Shown piece by piece: positions 36,934 to 45,152 of a stretch of 64,000 nt of DNA. A program made the position numbers and the translations under genes. The notes below the pieces were generated by a model. The model did no database searches, had not been told where the DNA came from, and was given only the letters and a program-made list of their open reading frames with translations. Location: the NCBI RefSeq assembly GCF_947259545.1, contig NZ_CAMYMK010000008.1, positions 62,001 to 126,000 on the forward strand, in the 5' to 3' direction. How positions within the stretch are numbered: the stretch's first letter is position 1; the number at the start of each line of letters is the position of its first letter. The DNA comes from an uncultured Marinobacter sp. GTDB lineage: Bacteria > Pseudomonadota > Gammaproteobacteria > Pseudomonadales > Oleiphilaceae.

Positions 36934-37680
36934 CTAGGGGGCCTGGCGGTTGAACTCCGGCATAACGCCACGCAGGGATTCGGTATCCAGAAGCTCAATT
37001 TCACGGCCCTGAGTCCTGATGATGCCCTGATTCTGAAAGCGGGTGAAAACCCGGCTGACGGTCTCGACCGCAAGCCCGAGAAAGTTGGCAATATCGCTAC
37101 GAGCCATTGGCAAGTTGAATTTCGTGCCAGACATGCGCCTGCGCTGAAAACGGCTGGACAGCGACAGAAGCAAAGCGGCGATGCGCTCTTCCGCACTGTT
37201 TTTGCTCAGCAGCATGGCCAGTTGGTGGCCGCTTCGGATTTCCTTGCTCATCAGCTGATACATGTGGTGCTGAAGCTCTGGCATCGCGCTGGTCAGCTCC
37301 TCCAGCTTCTCTATCGGGAATCGACACACGCTGGTGCGTTCCAGTGCCTTTGCGGTGCATGCATAGCGTTCTCCGCTCAAGCTGTCCAGACCTACCAGTT
37401 CACCGGGCAGGAAGAAACCGGTGACCTGTTCGCTGCCGTTCTCGGTAATGATCGAGGTTTTTACAGCTCCGCTACGGACCGCCAGACAGGAGCGGAACGG
37501 CGCGTCCTGGTCAAAAAGATGATCACCACGATCATAGATTCGCCCCTGCTCCACAATGTCTTCCAGTCGGTCGAGCTGGTTTTCATCAACGGCAAGAGGA
37601 AGACATAGATTGCTGAGGCTGCATGTATGGCAGGAAGCCTTGAGCGAGGGAGAGAGTTTGACGCTGATTGCTCGGTCCAT
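36934..37680 (-). CDS. anr: FNR/ANR-type oxygen-sensing transcription regulator
   Basis: This 248-residue Crp/Fnr-family protein has the four cysteines of oxygen-sensing FNR: C17, C20 and C26 in CHTCSLSNLC, and C119 in ERTSVCRFP, which would hold a [4Fe-4S] cluster. The C-terminal helix-turn-helix carries ETVSRVF, whose E-x-x-S-R residues read TTGAT half-sites. It should activate anaerobic or microaerobic genes such as denitrification and terminal oxidases. A matching FNR box overlaps a TATAAA sequence 19 bases before the start codon, suggesting negative autoregulation. In Pseudomonas the orthologue is Anr. Confidence 0.93.
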   Translation of the reverse strand: MDRAISVKLSPSLKASCHTCSLSNLCLPLAVDENQLDRLEDIVEQGRIYDRGDHLFDQDAPFRSCLAVRSGAVKTSIITENGSEQVTGFFLPGELVGLDSLSGERYACTAKALERTSVCRFPIEKLEELTSAMPELQHHMYQLMSKEIRSGHQLAMLLSKNSAEERIAALLLSLSSRFQRRRMSGTKFNLPMARSDIANFLGLAVETVSRVFTRFQNQGIIRTQGREIELLDTESLRGVMPEFNRQAP

Positions 37681-37698
37681 GACAGATGTCTACCCAGA

Positions 37699-37712
37699 TT
37701 GATTTATATCAC
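37699..37712 (-). promoter_or_regulatory. FNR/ANR box upstream of anr
   Basis: On the minus strand the site reads GTGATATAAATCAA, matching the consensus TTGAT-N4-ATCAA at 9 of 10 defined positions. It contains TATAAA, a likely -10 element, so binding would hinder the promoter. Confidence 0.65.
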
Positions 37713-37769
37713 GCTTGTAGCCTAATACGGATAGCCTGCCAAGCCAATAACGATACGTATGGTCACTGA

Positions 37770-37815
37770 TAAAAAGTTAAGGCGGAGAGTCCGTTTGGTG
37801 AGTGGACTCCCCGCC
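37770..37815 (-). terminator. Terminator after fabB
   Basis: On the minus strand GGCGGGGAGTCC pairs with GGACTCTCCGCC (one G-U pair), followed by TTAACTTTTT. It begins 8 bases beyond the fabB stop. Confidence 0.8.
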
Positions 37816-37822
37816 GGCGGGA

Positions 37823-39031
37823 TTAGACTTTCTGGAATATCAGAGAGGCATTGGTGCCGCCAAAACCAAAACTGTTGGACATAACGGTATTCAGCTCAGC
37901 CTCCGTTGCGCTGGGGCCAACAAGCGGCATCTGACTGATCTTTTCGTCCGGAGAATTCAGGTTGGCTGTACCGGCGATGAAACCGTTCTGGAGCATCAGC
38001 AGGGAGTAAATAGCTTCGTGGACGCCGGATGCGCCCAGGGAATGGCCGGACAGCGACTTGGTGGAAGAGATCCTTGGCACGTCATCACCAAAGACGTTGC
38101 GAACCGCACCCAACTCCGCGACATCGCCGACCGGCGTACTGGTGCCGTGGGCGTTGATGTAGTCCACTGGCGAGTTGACGGTGGCCAGGGCCTGCTTCAT
38201 GCAGCGCATGGCGCCCTCACCGGAAGGGGCGACCATGTCATGGCCATCGGATGTGGCGCCGTAACCAGTGAGTTCCGCAATAATCGTTGCGCCGCGCTTA
38301 CGGGCGTGCTCCAGCTCTTCCATCACCAGCATGCCGCCACCACCGGCAATGACAAAGCCATCACGACCGCTGTCAAAGGGACGGGAAGCCGTTTCAGGGG
38401 CATCATTGTACTTGGTGGACAGGGCACCCATGGCGTCAAACAGCATGGTCAGGCTCCAGTCCTCTTCCTCGCCACCGCCGGCGAACACGATATCCTGTTT
38501 GCCGGACTGGATCTGTTCCATGGCGTGGCCAATACAGTGAGCGCTGGTGGCGCAGGCCGAGGACATGGAGTAGTTGACCCCGCGGATCTTGAACGCCGTG
38601 GCCAGACAGGCAGAGACAGTACTGGTCATGATGCGCGGGACCATATAGGGGCCGATGCGCTTGACGCCTTTCTCCCGCATCAAGTCCACCGCCTCGACCT
38701 GGCTGGCGCTGGACGCCCCGCCGGAGCCTGCAATCAGGCCGGTGCGATCATTGGATACCAGGTCTTCGGTCAGACCGGCGGACGCCACGGCCTGCTGCAT
38801 GGCCAGATAGCTGTACATCGCGGACTGACCCATGAAACGACGCAGTTTGCGATCGATCACACTGGTATCCACATCCACCGAACCGCAAATCTGACTGCGG
38901 AACCCCAGCTCCTTATAGGTATCGCTGAAGCGAATGCCTGACTTGCCGTTTTTCAGGCTGTCCAGCACTGCATCGGTCGAGTTTCCCAGACATGAAACAA
39001 TGCCCATACCGGTGACGACAACGCGTCTCAT
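37823..39031 (-). CDS. fabB: 3-oxoacyl-[acyl-carrier-protein] synthase I
   Basis: FabB condenses malonyl-ACP with acyl-ACP and is needed for unsaturated fatty acid synthesis. The 402-residue protein has the catalytic cysteine in [16 protein letters not shown] and the two histidines in [12 protein letters not shown] and [12 protein letters not shown]. The N-terminus [17 protein letters not shown] is typical. In Pseudomonas and many relatives fabA lies directly upstream; here the upstream 212 bases hold no gene and fabA is absent from the window. Confidence 0.95.
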   Translation of the reverse strand: MRRVVVTGMGIVSCLGNSTDAVLDSLKNGKSGIRFSDTYKELGFRSQICGSVDVDTSVIDRKLRRFMGQSAMYSYLAMQQAVASAGLTEDLVSNDRTGLIAGSGGASSASQVEAVDLMREKGVKRIGPYMVPRIMTSTVSACLATAFKIRGVNYSMSSACATSAHCIGHAMEQIQSGKQDIVFAGGGEEEDWSLTMLFDAMGALSTKYNDAPETASRPFDSGRDGFVIAGGGGMLVMEELEHARKRGATIIAELTGYGATSDGHDMVAPSGEGAMRCMKQALATVNSPVDYINAHGTSTPVGDVAELGAVRNVFGDDVPRISSTKSLSGHSLGASGVHEAIYSLLMLQNGFIAGTANLNSPDEKISQMPLVGPSATEAELNTVMSNSFGFGGTNASLIFQKV

Positions 39032-39243
39032 AGCTTCCTCCTCATGAGCCCACCCAGGTGTTGGGTGGAGCTGATAGTTCGCAGACGTTACAGAGCAGTT
39101 TAAGTGTTTTGTCGCTCAGGTGATATTTGACCTTGGTAAGGGTAATCGTCGCCCGGGTGCTCCTTCATAGCCGTTACGTACAAGGCAGGGCCGGATGACG
39201 TTGATAACATGACATCCGTCAAATACAACAAGAGGATAGTTTT

Positions 39244-39768
39244 GTGCGTAGCTTGTCCCAGTTTCTCCATGATTACGGCGACAGCCATCAGAACCCCGTC
39301 AACCAGTGGGTTCATATCGTGTGTGTGCCGGCCATCCTGATCTCGACACTTGGTTTGCTGTGGCTGATACCGGTAGGCCAGTGGCTGGGCTTGTCTGGCG
39401 CCGCGGCAGAATGGATCAACGGTGCCACCATACTCGCCGTGGTGTCCGGTATCGTGTACCTGCGATTGTCCGTGTGGGTGTTTGTGCTGATGGCCGCCTG
39501 GTTTGCGCTGTCGGCGTGGATTATCCAGAGCGTTATCGCCGCCGGTTGGTCGCTGTTCTGGAGCAGTCTTGTGGCCTGGGTCCTGGCGTGGGCGGTTCAG
39601 GTATGGGGTCACAAGGTAGAAGGTAAAAAGCCGTCGTTTGTAGAGGACCTGGTGTTTTTGCTGATCGGCCCGATCTTCGTCAGCATCGAATTTGCCGCCA
39701 AGCTGGGCATCCCGGTTCCCCATGCCCAGGGAACGCACGCCACCAGTAACACCGCCCGGGGTCACTGA
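39244..39768 (+). CDS. DUF962/Mpo1-like membrane protein
   Basis: This 174-residue protein with about four membrane segments matches the DUF962 family. Its hallmarks are HDYGDSHQNPVNQWVHIVCVP at the N-terminus, with the conserved histidines, and GHKVEGKKPSFVEDL after the third segment. Yeast Mpo1 of this family is an iron-dependent dioxygenase that alpha-oxidises 2-hydroxy fatty acids; whether the bacterial protein does the same is not known. It starts with GTG after a GAGGA site. It neighbours fabB but on the opposite strand. Confidence 0.85.
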   Translation: MRSLSQFLHDYGDSHQNPVNQWVHIVCVPAILISTLGLLWLIPVGQWLGLSGAAAEWINGATILAVVSGIVYLRLSVWVFVLMAAWFALSAWIIQSVIAAGWSLFWSSLVAWVLAWAVQVWGHKVEGKKPSFVEDLVFLLIGPIFVSIEFAAKLGIPVPHAQGTHATSNTARGH

Positions 39769-39820
39769 CATGTACTGATTGGGGTATGCTTGGCAGCAGA
39801 GTCCTGATCAGGCGCATTCT

Positions 39821-40603
39821 ATGACATGGAAATCCGCGGGGCGTGCCCCCGCCTCTGACAACCCCCAGGGCACGCTGTTCCTTTGGCCCGATCACTGGCA
39901 GGTGGTTGGGCGGCTGATGCCGAACCGGCCTCATCGACACATCAGCGCATCGCTGCTGGTGGGTCTGGATCAGACATTCCAGCTGAAAGTGGACGGCCAT
40001 TGGCGTCGTACCCGGGCTGCCATCGTTTCCCCCGACGTCATTCAGGCACTCGATCCCGGTTCTACCAGCATGTGGATTGCCCAGATGGATCCCGATAGCC
40101 GCCACTGGCGCTCACTGTGTCATCTGGTTGGTGATTCGGGTTCGGCTGACCTGAATCTGGACCACCTTGAGATGCCATCAGTTCAGGAACCAGCCTGTGA
40201 AGCCGTGGAACGCTGTCTGGAAGGATTATTGACCAACACCGGACGCCCGGCGGAACCACTGGATGAACGGGTGTCACAGGTCTGTGAAATCCTGCGAAGG
40301 GAGCTGCCGGAGAAGTTGGACGTCAGCCTGCTGGCGGGGTACGTCGGACTGTCCTCCTCGCGTCTGAGCCACCTGTTCCGTCAGCAGACCGGCGTGCCGT
40401 TGCGTCGTTTTCTGCTTCACCTGAAAATGAACCGGGCGCTGGCATTCTGGGAGCCCGGAATATCCGTGTCACGGCTTGCCACAGAGGCCGGTTTCTACGA
40501 CCAGCCCCATCTGGTGAGAACCGCGCGGGACATGTTCGATGCCTTGCCCTCGGAATACGTCACCGCCGGCTGGTTTCGGGTCTGCCGCTGCCCGTCACCC
40601 TGA
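39821..40603 (+). CDS. AraC family transcriptional regulator
   Basis: This 260-residue regulator has a cupin-like N-terminal sensing region (residues ~20-100, with LMPNRPHRHISASLLVGLD) and a C-terminal double helix-turn-helix from about residue 155: LAGYVGLSSSRLSHLFRQQT and VSRLATEAGFYDQPHLVR. I use the ATG at 39821 (MTWKSAGRAP), since the in-frame TTG at 39779 is only 11 bases past the preceding stop. The target genes are unknown. Its last nine bases overlap the convergent GTPase gene. Confidence 0.9.
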   Translation: MTWKSAGRAPASDNPQGTLFLWPDHWQVVGRLMPNRPHRHISASLLVGLDQTFQLKVDGHWRRTRAAIVSPDVIQALDPGSTSMWIAQMDPDSRHWRSLCHLVGDSGSADLNLDHLEMPSVQEPACEAVERCLEGLLTNTGRPAEPLDERVSQVCEILRRELPEKLDVSLLAGYVGLSSSRLSHLFRQQTGVPLRRFLLHLKMNRALAFWEPGISVSRLATEAGFYDQPHLVRTARDMFDALPSEYVTAGWFRVCRCPSP

Positions 40604-41488
40604 CTGGTTGGCCTCCCTGGCCAGCCTGGCGGCCTCGGCTTCACGGGCTTCCTGCTCGACCATCTCCGGCGTCTCCAGGGAGATCCGCCCCAGCGTGCCG
40701 GCCCGCAACTCGTTCAGCAGTACCTCGGACACCTTGTGCAGGTCGGGAATGCCTCCCCGCGCAAAGAACCGGCGTTTGGCGGCGATAGCATCCATCAGGG
40801 CCAGACCGTCCACCGGCAGCTCCTCGAAACCGTAGCGCTTCATGATCAGCTCAGGGTAGGCCTGCAGCAGGTAGTCAGCTTCGAACAGAGCCACATCCTC
40901 GAAATCAATCACCGCACTGCGGATGGCGCCGGTAATCGCGAGACGATAACCACAGGCTTCCGGTGACAGTTTGGGCCAGAGGAACCCCGGGGTGTCGTAC
41001 AGCAGAATGTTATTCGGCAGCTTGATGGCCTGTTGCGCGCGAGTCACCGCCGGCTCGTTACCGGTTTTCGCCGCCGGGCGTCCAGCCAGGGTATTGATCA
41101 GAGTGGACTTCCCGACGTTGGGAATGCCAAGGATCATCACCCGCAGTGCGCTTTTCTGGCGGTCGTGGTCAGGCGTCATCGCAGCAGCGAGTTTGAGGAT
41201 CTCCATGGCCTCGCCGCGCTGATTGTGGGTAAGGGTGATGGCACGAACGCCTCTTTCTTTTTCCAGCCAGGCCTGCCAGCGGGCGGTAACGTCCGGATCT
41301 GCCAGATCACGTTTGTTGAGTACCTTGATCAGTGGCGTATCGCCCCGCAGGTTGGGGACGAGCGGATTCTCGCTGCTGAAAGGAATGCGGGCATCGACGA
41401 CCTCAATGATAAGGTCCATCTGCGGCATTACCTTTTTGATCTCCTTGCGGGCCTTGTGCATATGCCCGGGAAACCAGTTGATGGCCAT
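40595..41488 (-). CDS. Ribosome biogenesis GTPase, YlqF/RbgA type
   Basis: This 297-residue circularly permuted GTPase starts MAINWFPGHMHKARKEIKK, the RbgA/YlqF signature. G4 (LNKRD) precedes G1 ([14 protein letters not shown]) and G3 (DTPGF), the permuted order. RbgA acts in late assembly of the 50S subunit in Bacillus; the proteobacterial relatives are less studied. The start at 41488 has a GGAGTG site; an in-frame extension to 41608 is unlikely. The C-terminal 20 residues are acidic and alanine-rich (EQEAREAEAARLAREANQ). Confidence 0.9.
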   Translation of the reverse strand: MAINWFPGHMHKARKEIKKVMPQMDLIIEVVDARIPFSSENPLVPNLRGDTPLIKVLNKRDLADPDVTARWQAWLEKERGVRAITLTHNQRGEAMEILKLAAAMTPDHDRQKSALRVMILGIPNVGKSTLINTLAGRPAAKTGNEPAVTRAQQAIKLPNNILLYDTPGFLWPKLSPEACGYRLAITGAIRSAVIDFEDVALFEADYLLQAYPELIMKRYGFEELPVDGLALMDAIAAKRRFFARGGIPDLHKVSEVLLNELRAGTLGRISLETPEMVEQEAREAEAARLAREANQSG

Positions 41489-41729
41489 GTTGACACTCCA
41501 GAATTGGCTGAATCGCGCCATTATGGACGGGAATGACCAAATTTTCACATTTGATTGAAACCGCCGGTGCTGCGGGATTCCGCCGGGTAGATTGAGAAAT
41601 GTGTACAAAAAGAAGGGGTATCGGGGTGAAAGCGGAGGGTGTTTTGTTTTAGGGTGGTGGACCTGAACCGAGAAACCAATGATGATCAGCGGTTTGACGT
41701 TAATTGCCGCTTAATTTACGGAGACATTT

Positions 41730-42194
41730 ATGAAGCTTGTAAAACTGTTTGGTATCGCTCTTCTGACTATCGGGCTGGCCGGCCCGGTAATGGCTCAGGA
41801 CATGAGCCAGCAACAACGGCCCCAGGGCGACCAGGTAGACCAGCTGGCGGAGCTGGTGGGTCTGAGCGATGATCAGCAGAAAGAGATTCGCGGCATCATC
41901 GAAGAGATGCAAGGTGAGATTCAGGGTCTTCAGGCGGAAGCTCAGCAGCTGCAGCAGACTATTCAGGCCGAGATCAAGCCGGACTATAACGAAGACGCCA
42001 TCCGCGACAACGCCGAGAAGCTGGGTGACCTGACTGGCGAGATGACTGCCCTGTCCACCCTGATGCAGGCCAAGGTGGATGCGGTATTCACTGAAGAGCA
42101 GCGCGCAGAGCTGGACAAGCGCATGAAGCAGATGCAGCAGCAGATGCAACAGCGCCGTCAGATGCAGATGCAGCAGCAAATGCAGCAGCAGTAA
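41730..42194 (+). CDS. Small periplasmic Spy/CpxP-like protein
   Basis: This 154-residue protein has a signal peptide (MKLVKLFGIALLTIGLAGPV, cut near VMAQD) and a helical, glutamine-rich body. QLAELVGLSDDQQKEIRGII and MQAKVDAVFTEEQRAELDKR resemble the two LTxxQ segments of the Spy/CpxP family, periplasmic chaperones or stress-signal inhibitors. The last 30 residues are a Gln/Met repeat (MQQQMQQRRQMQMQQQMQQQ). The family assignment is moderate; a DUF4168-like coiled coil is an alternative. It is monocistronic with a GGAG site and a strong terminator. Confidence 0.75.
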   Translation: MKLVKLFGIALLTIGLAGPVMAQDMSQQQRPQGDQVDQLAELVGLSDDQQKEIRGIIEEMQGEIQGLQAEAQQLQQTIQAEIKPDYNEDAIRDNAEKLGDLTGEMTALSTLMQAKVDAVFTEEQRAELDKRMKQMQQQMQQRRQMQMQQQMQQQ

Positions 42195-42206
42195 GCGCCT
42201 GACCCG

Positions 42207-42246
42207 AAAAAAGCCGCCACGGTTCCTGACCGTTGGCGGCTTTTTT
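42207..42246. terminator. Bidirectional terminator after the Spy-like gene
   Basis: GCCGCCACGGT pairs with ACCGTTGGCGGC (one bulge). A-runs to the left and T-runs to the right make it usable from both strands: for the plus-strand Spy-like gene, and for minus-strand transcripts running past the exporter gene through both repeat elements. Confidence 0.88.
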
Positions 42247-42265
42247 GTTTTGGGCTTTGGGGGCT

Positions 42266-42375
42266 GCCTGTTGGTGTACTGGCCTCGCCAGAACCGCTAC
42301 AAGCACTTCCCTGTGCGCTTCTCTCCGGCCATCCATGGCCTCCGAAATTCTGTCGAGGCCAGTACACCAACAGGC
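42266..42375 (-). repeat. Structured repeat element, copy 1 (two GGA hairpins inside a long stem)
   Basis: Outer arms 42266-42287 and 42354-42375 are a perfect 22-base inverted repeat, extended inward by five more pairs after one mismatch. On the minus strand the core holds hairpin 1 (42327-42340, GGCC-ATGGAT-GGCC) and hairpin 2 (42303-42316, GCAC-AGGGAA-GTGC). Both loops are hexamers of the form ANGGAN closed by C-G. The core is 56/64 identical to copy 2, which lies inverted 90 bases away. No transposase or target-site duplication is seen. Confidence 0.85.
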
Positions 42376-42465
42376 GATTCGACCTCTCAGAAAGCCTTCA
42401 GAAAACTCTTTTGTATGAATTGTTAAGTCTCAGTGGCTCTTTAGGCGATATCTGAGAAGTAAGAA
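42376..42465. other. Spacer between the two repeat copies
   Basis: Ninety AT-richer bases separate the two repeat elements. I see no open reading frame of note, no clear promoter and no further copy of the core. Confidence 0.6.
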
Positions 42466-42577
42466 GAGTGTCTGTGATGGTGCCCTTCCCAAAATTTCGA
42501 AGGCCAAGGATGGCCTGAGAGAAGCGCACATGGATGTGCTCGTAGCGGTTTTGGGAAGGGCATCATTACAGACACTC
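42466..42577 (+). repeat. Structured repeat element, copy 2 (two GGA hairpins inside a long stem)
   Basis: Outer arms 42466-42494 and 42549-42577 pair over 29 positions; the two non-Watson-Crick positions are G-T, which stay paired as G-U only in plus-strand RNA. The core on the plus strand holds hairpin 1 (42502-42515, GGCC-AAGGAT-GGCC) and hairpin 2 (42526-42539, GCAC-ATGGAT-GTGC). Linkers GAGAGAAGC and GTAGCGG are shared with copy 1. The outer arms are largely unlike those of copy 1. Confidence 0.85.
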
Positions 42578-42607
42578 CCCCTCCCAAACCAGCAGGCTAC
42601 AATAAGG

Positions 42608-45100
42608 CTATTCCACGGCACCAGAACCAAACGGCTTGATCAGAACGATCAGGCGCGGCAGTAGGGTCAGGGCGCCTGCCAGGGCCATGAACATGGCGAA
42701 GCCGGTGAACAGGCCGAAGTAGATGGTCGGGATGAAGTTCGACAGCACCAGGATCGAGAAACCAATGATGATGGTCAGGGACGTGTAAAACATCGCCCGG
42801 CCGATGCTGCGGTGACAGCGGTGCATGGTGGCGATGTAGTCGCCGTCTTTGGCGAATTCGGTCTTGAAACGATGGATGTAGTGGATAGTGTCATCCACAG
42901 CAATACCGACCGTAATGGCCGCCACGGTAATCGTCATCATATCCAGCGGAATGCCCAGCCAGCCCATCAGACCCAGCACCGAGCCGGCGGCGATCAGGTT
43001 CGGGGCCATGCCGATCAGGGCCAGAAGAATCGAGCGGAACAGGATCAGGAACATTAGCATAATGGCCAGGAACACCAGGCCCAGGGTCTTGATCTGGGAC
43101 TCGAACAGACTTTGCAGCATGTTGTTGTACATCACCGTCATACCGGTTAAGAGTACCTGATCGTCATCAAAGCCAAGCTCACCGGTCAGGTGTTCGTGAA
43201 TGGTGTCCAGCAACTGATCGCGCCGCAGATCCGGCATGGTTTCCAGGATACGAACACTGAAGCGGGCCTGGTCGTGCTCTTCGGAGATGTACGGGGTCAG
43301 CAGGATGTCCTGAAGGTCGTCCGGTACCGCCGTCGGCACAAAGGCCAGCTGCAGCGCATCCAGCTGCTCACCGCCGTTGACCTGTGCCAACAGGTCCAGC
43401 GTCGTGCTGATGGACAGCACCTTGCCGGTGTCCGTCAAGCTGTCCAGATAATTGTGGACGCTCCTGAGACGCTCCATTTTCTGGTAGGTGAACCAGGTGT
43501 CCCGGTACTCCTCAGTCTCGCCGCAATCCTCGACGAACGGGTCACAATCACTGGCAAAAGGATCGCCCGAGCCCGCGTTCTCAGGGGGAGGGTCGTCGGT
43601 GATCACCACATCCAGCGGGGTGGTGCCTCCGAGGCGATTGTCTATCGTGATCATGCCCTGATGGATTTCCGTGGTGGACTTGAAGTAGTTGATGAAACTG
43701 TTTTCAACGGTAAGTCTGCTCATTCCAACCACGCACAGCACGGCAATCACCACGGAACCGCCAATCACCATCTTGCCGTGGTGTTCGGTAAAGCGGGCAA
43801 AGGCATCGGTGAACGGGATCCGGTCGGATGCGACCAAACGGTCAAGGGGCGGTGGCAGCAGCGTCAGCAACGCCGGAAAGATCAGGAACGTGATCAGGAA
43901 CGCAACGGACAGGCCAATGGTCATCATCCAGCCAAAATCAATCACCGGGCGGATGCCGCTAAAGGTCAGTGATCCGAAGGCCACGATTGTGGTAATGGCC
44001 ATGTAGAAGCAGGGTTTGATCATGGCCAGCAGCGTACGCCTCAAAGTGTCCCGGGGGGCTGCCTCCGGTTCATCGTGCTGGAATTCCCGGTAGCGGACGA
44101 TCAGGTGAATCGTCAGGGACAGGGTCATGATCAGCAGCAGCGACACGAAGTTGGAGGAAATCACCGTCACCGGCCACTGGGTCCAGGACAGGTATCCGAT
44201 CACCAGCCATACCGTGAAACCACAGCACAACAGGGGCACCAGCACCCAGCGCCATTGGCGGAAGATGATTGCCAGGGTCAGCAGCAGGAAGATCAGCACA
44301 CCCACGCCGAATGTGGACAGATCGCTCTTGATGAACCGGATCATGTCGGCAACGATCATGGGGACGCCGCCCAGATAGATTTCGGCGTGGTCCCGGTAGC
44401 TGTCCAGAATGGTGCGAACCTGGCTGATGGTCTGGTCCCGTTTCGCGCCCATCTGTTCGGTGAAGCGGATGAATTCGTTGCTGACCTGCTCGAGCTTTCT
44501 CCGGTCCTCTTCACTTGCGGTATCACTGGCAACCTTATCGCGCAGTGCCTCTCGCTGGTTGAGCAGGTCGAAATAGCGGTCCGGTGTGGGCAGGTTAACC
44601 TGGATGGCCGTTGTCCTGGCATCCTCGCTGATCAGCAGGTTGGGGTAGAGCGGGTTTTCCAGCAGCGCCTTGCGGGCCGTGTCCGGCGACACGTTGTCTT
44701 CGTCCATGGTCCGGATCTCGGAATCCACGGTGTCGAGAGTCAGGTCCGGGCTGTGGAGCAGTGGCACGTTGAGAATGCTGTTGGTGGAGCTGACTCTGTC
44801 CAGCGCTGCCAGCTCGTCTCTCAGTTGGCGAAGGGTGCCCAGGGTGTCCTCGCTGAACAGCTCGCCGTCGGGAGTGAAGGTAACGATGAGGAAGTCGTCG
44901 GACGTGGTGAAGCGCCAGTTGACCTCGCGATACTGTTCCAGCGACCGGTCGTTCTCCAGAACGAGTGATTCTGCCGAGGCATCCAGCCGGAACTGGTCGA
45001 GCCTGAGGCTGGCGAGTACGAGTATGCTGGCGAAAACAATCAGGACAACAACCGGGTGGGGGAGAATCAGCCGGTCATAGAGGGAACGGATCAGGGTCAT
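42608..45100 (-). CDS. RND/MMPL superfamily exporter
   Basis: This 830-residue inner-membrane protein is a predicted exporter of the RND superfamily. It has two repeats, each with one membrane helix, a large periplasmic loop and a cluster of about five helices. The second cluster includes AITVGIAVDDTIHYIHRF, the family's charged motif. It is shorter than tripartite RND pumps and has no adjacent membrane-fusion gene, so it groups with MMPL/HpnN-like lipid or sterol exporters. The ATG at 45100 (MTLIRSLYDRL) is preferred over a TTG at 45148. Its mRNA would run into the repeat elements downstream. Confidence 0.88.
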   Translation of the reverse strand: MTLIRSLYDRLILPHPVVVLIVFASILVLASLRLDQFRLDASAESLVLENDRSLEQYREVNWRFTTSDDFLIVTFTPDGELFSEDTLGTLRQLRDELAALDRVSSTNSILNVPLLHSPDLTLDTVDSEIRTMDEDNVSPDTARKALLENPLYPNLLISEDARTTAIQVNLPTPDRYFDLLNQREALRDKVASDTASEEDRRKLEQVSNEFIRFTEQMGAKRDQTISQVRTILDSYRDHAEIYLGGVPMIVADMIRFIKSDLSTFGVGVLIFLLLTLAIIFRQWRWVLVPLLCCGFTVWLVIGYLSWTQWPVTVISSNFVSLLLIMTLSLTIHLIVRYREFQHDEPEAAPRDTLRRTLLAMIKPCFYMAITTIVAFGSLTFSGIRPVIDFGWMMTIGLSVAFLITFLIFPALLTLLPPPLDRLVASDRIPFTDAFARFTEHHGKMVIGGSVVIAVLCVVGMSRLTVENSFINYFKSTTEIHQGMITIDNRLGGTTPLDVVITDDPPPENAGSGDPFASDCDPFVEDCGETEEYRDTWFTYQKMERLRSVHNYLDSLTDTGKVLSISTTLDLLAQVNGGEQLDALQLAFVPTAVPDDLQDILLTPYISEEHDQARFSVRILETMPDLRRDQLLDTIHEHLTGELGFDDDQVLLTGMTVMYNNMLQSLFESQIKTLGLVFLAIMLMFLILFRSILLALIGMAPNLIAAGSVLGLMGWLGIPLDMMTITVAAITVGIAVDDTIHYIHRFKTEFAKDGDYIATMHRCHRSIGRAMFYTSLTIIIGFSILVLSNFIPTIYFGLFTGFAMFMALAGALTLLPRLIVLIKPFGSGAVE

Positions 45101-45152
45101 CGGCACATAGTCCACACTGTTATAAAACGAGTGCAGAGTGTGCCACAAACTG

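Noticed and set aside
42088-42370. Minus-strand frames reading through repeat copy 1
   Set aside because: They arise from the repeat core and terminator sequence, with no start signal or family match.
42266-42577. Repeat pair as an insertion sequence or MITE
   Set aside because: No transposase, no flanking direct repeats, and outer arms differ between copies, unlike terminal repeats of a mobile element. A REP-type element with a distant RAYT transposase remains possible.
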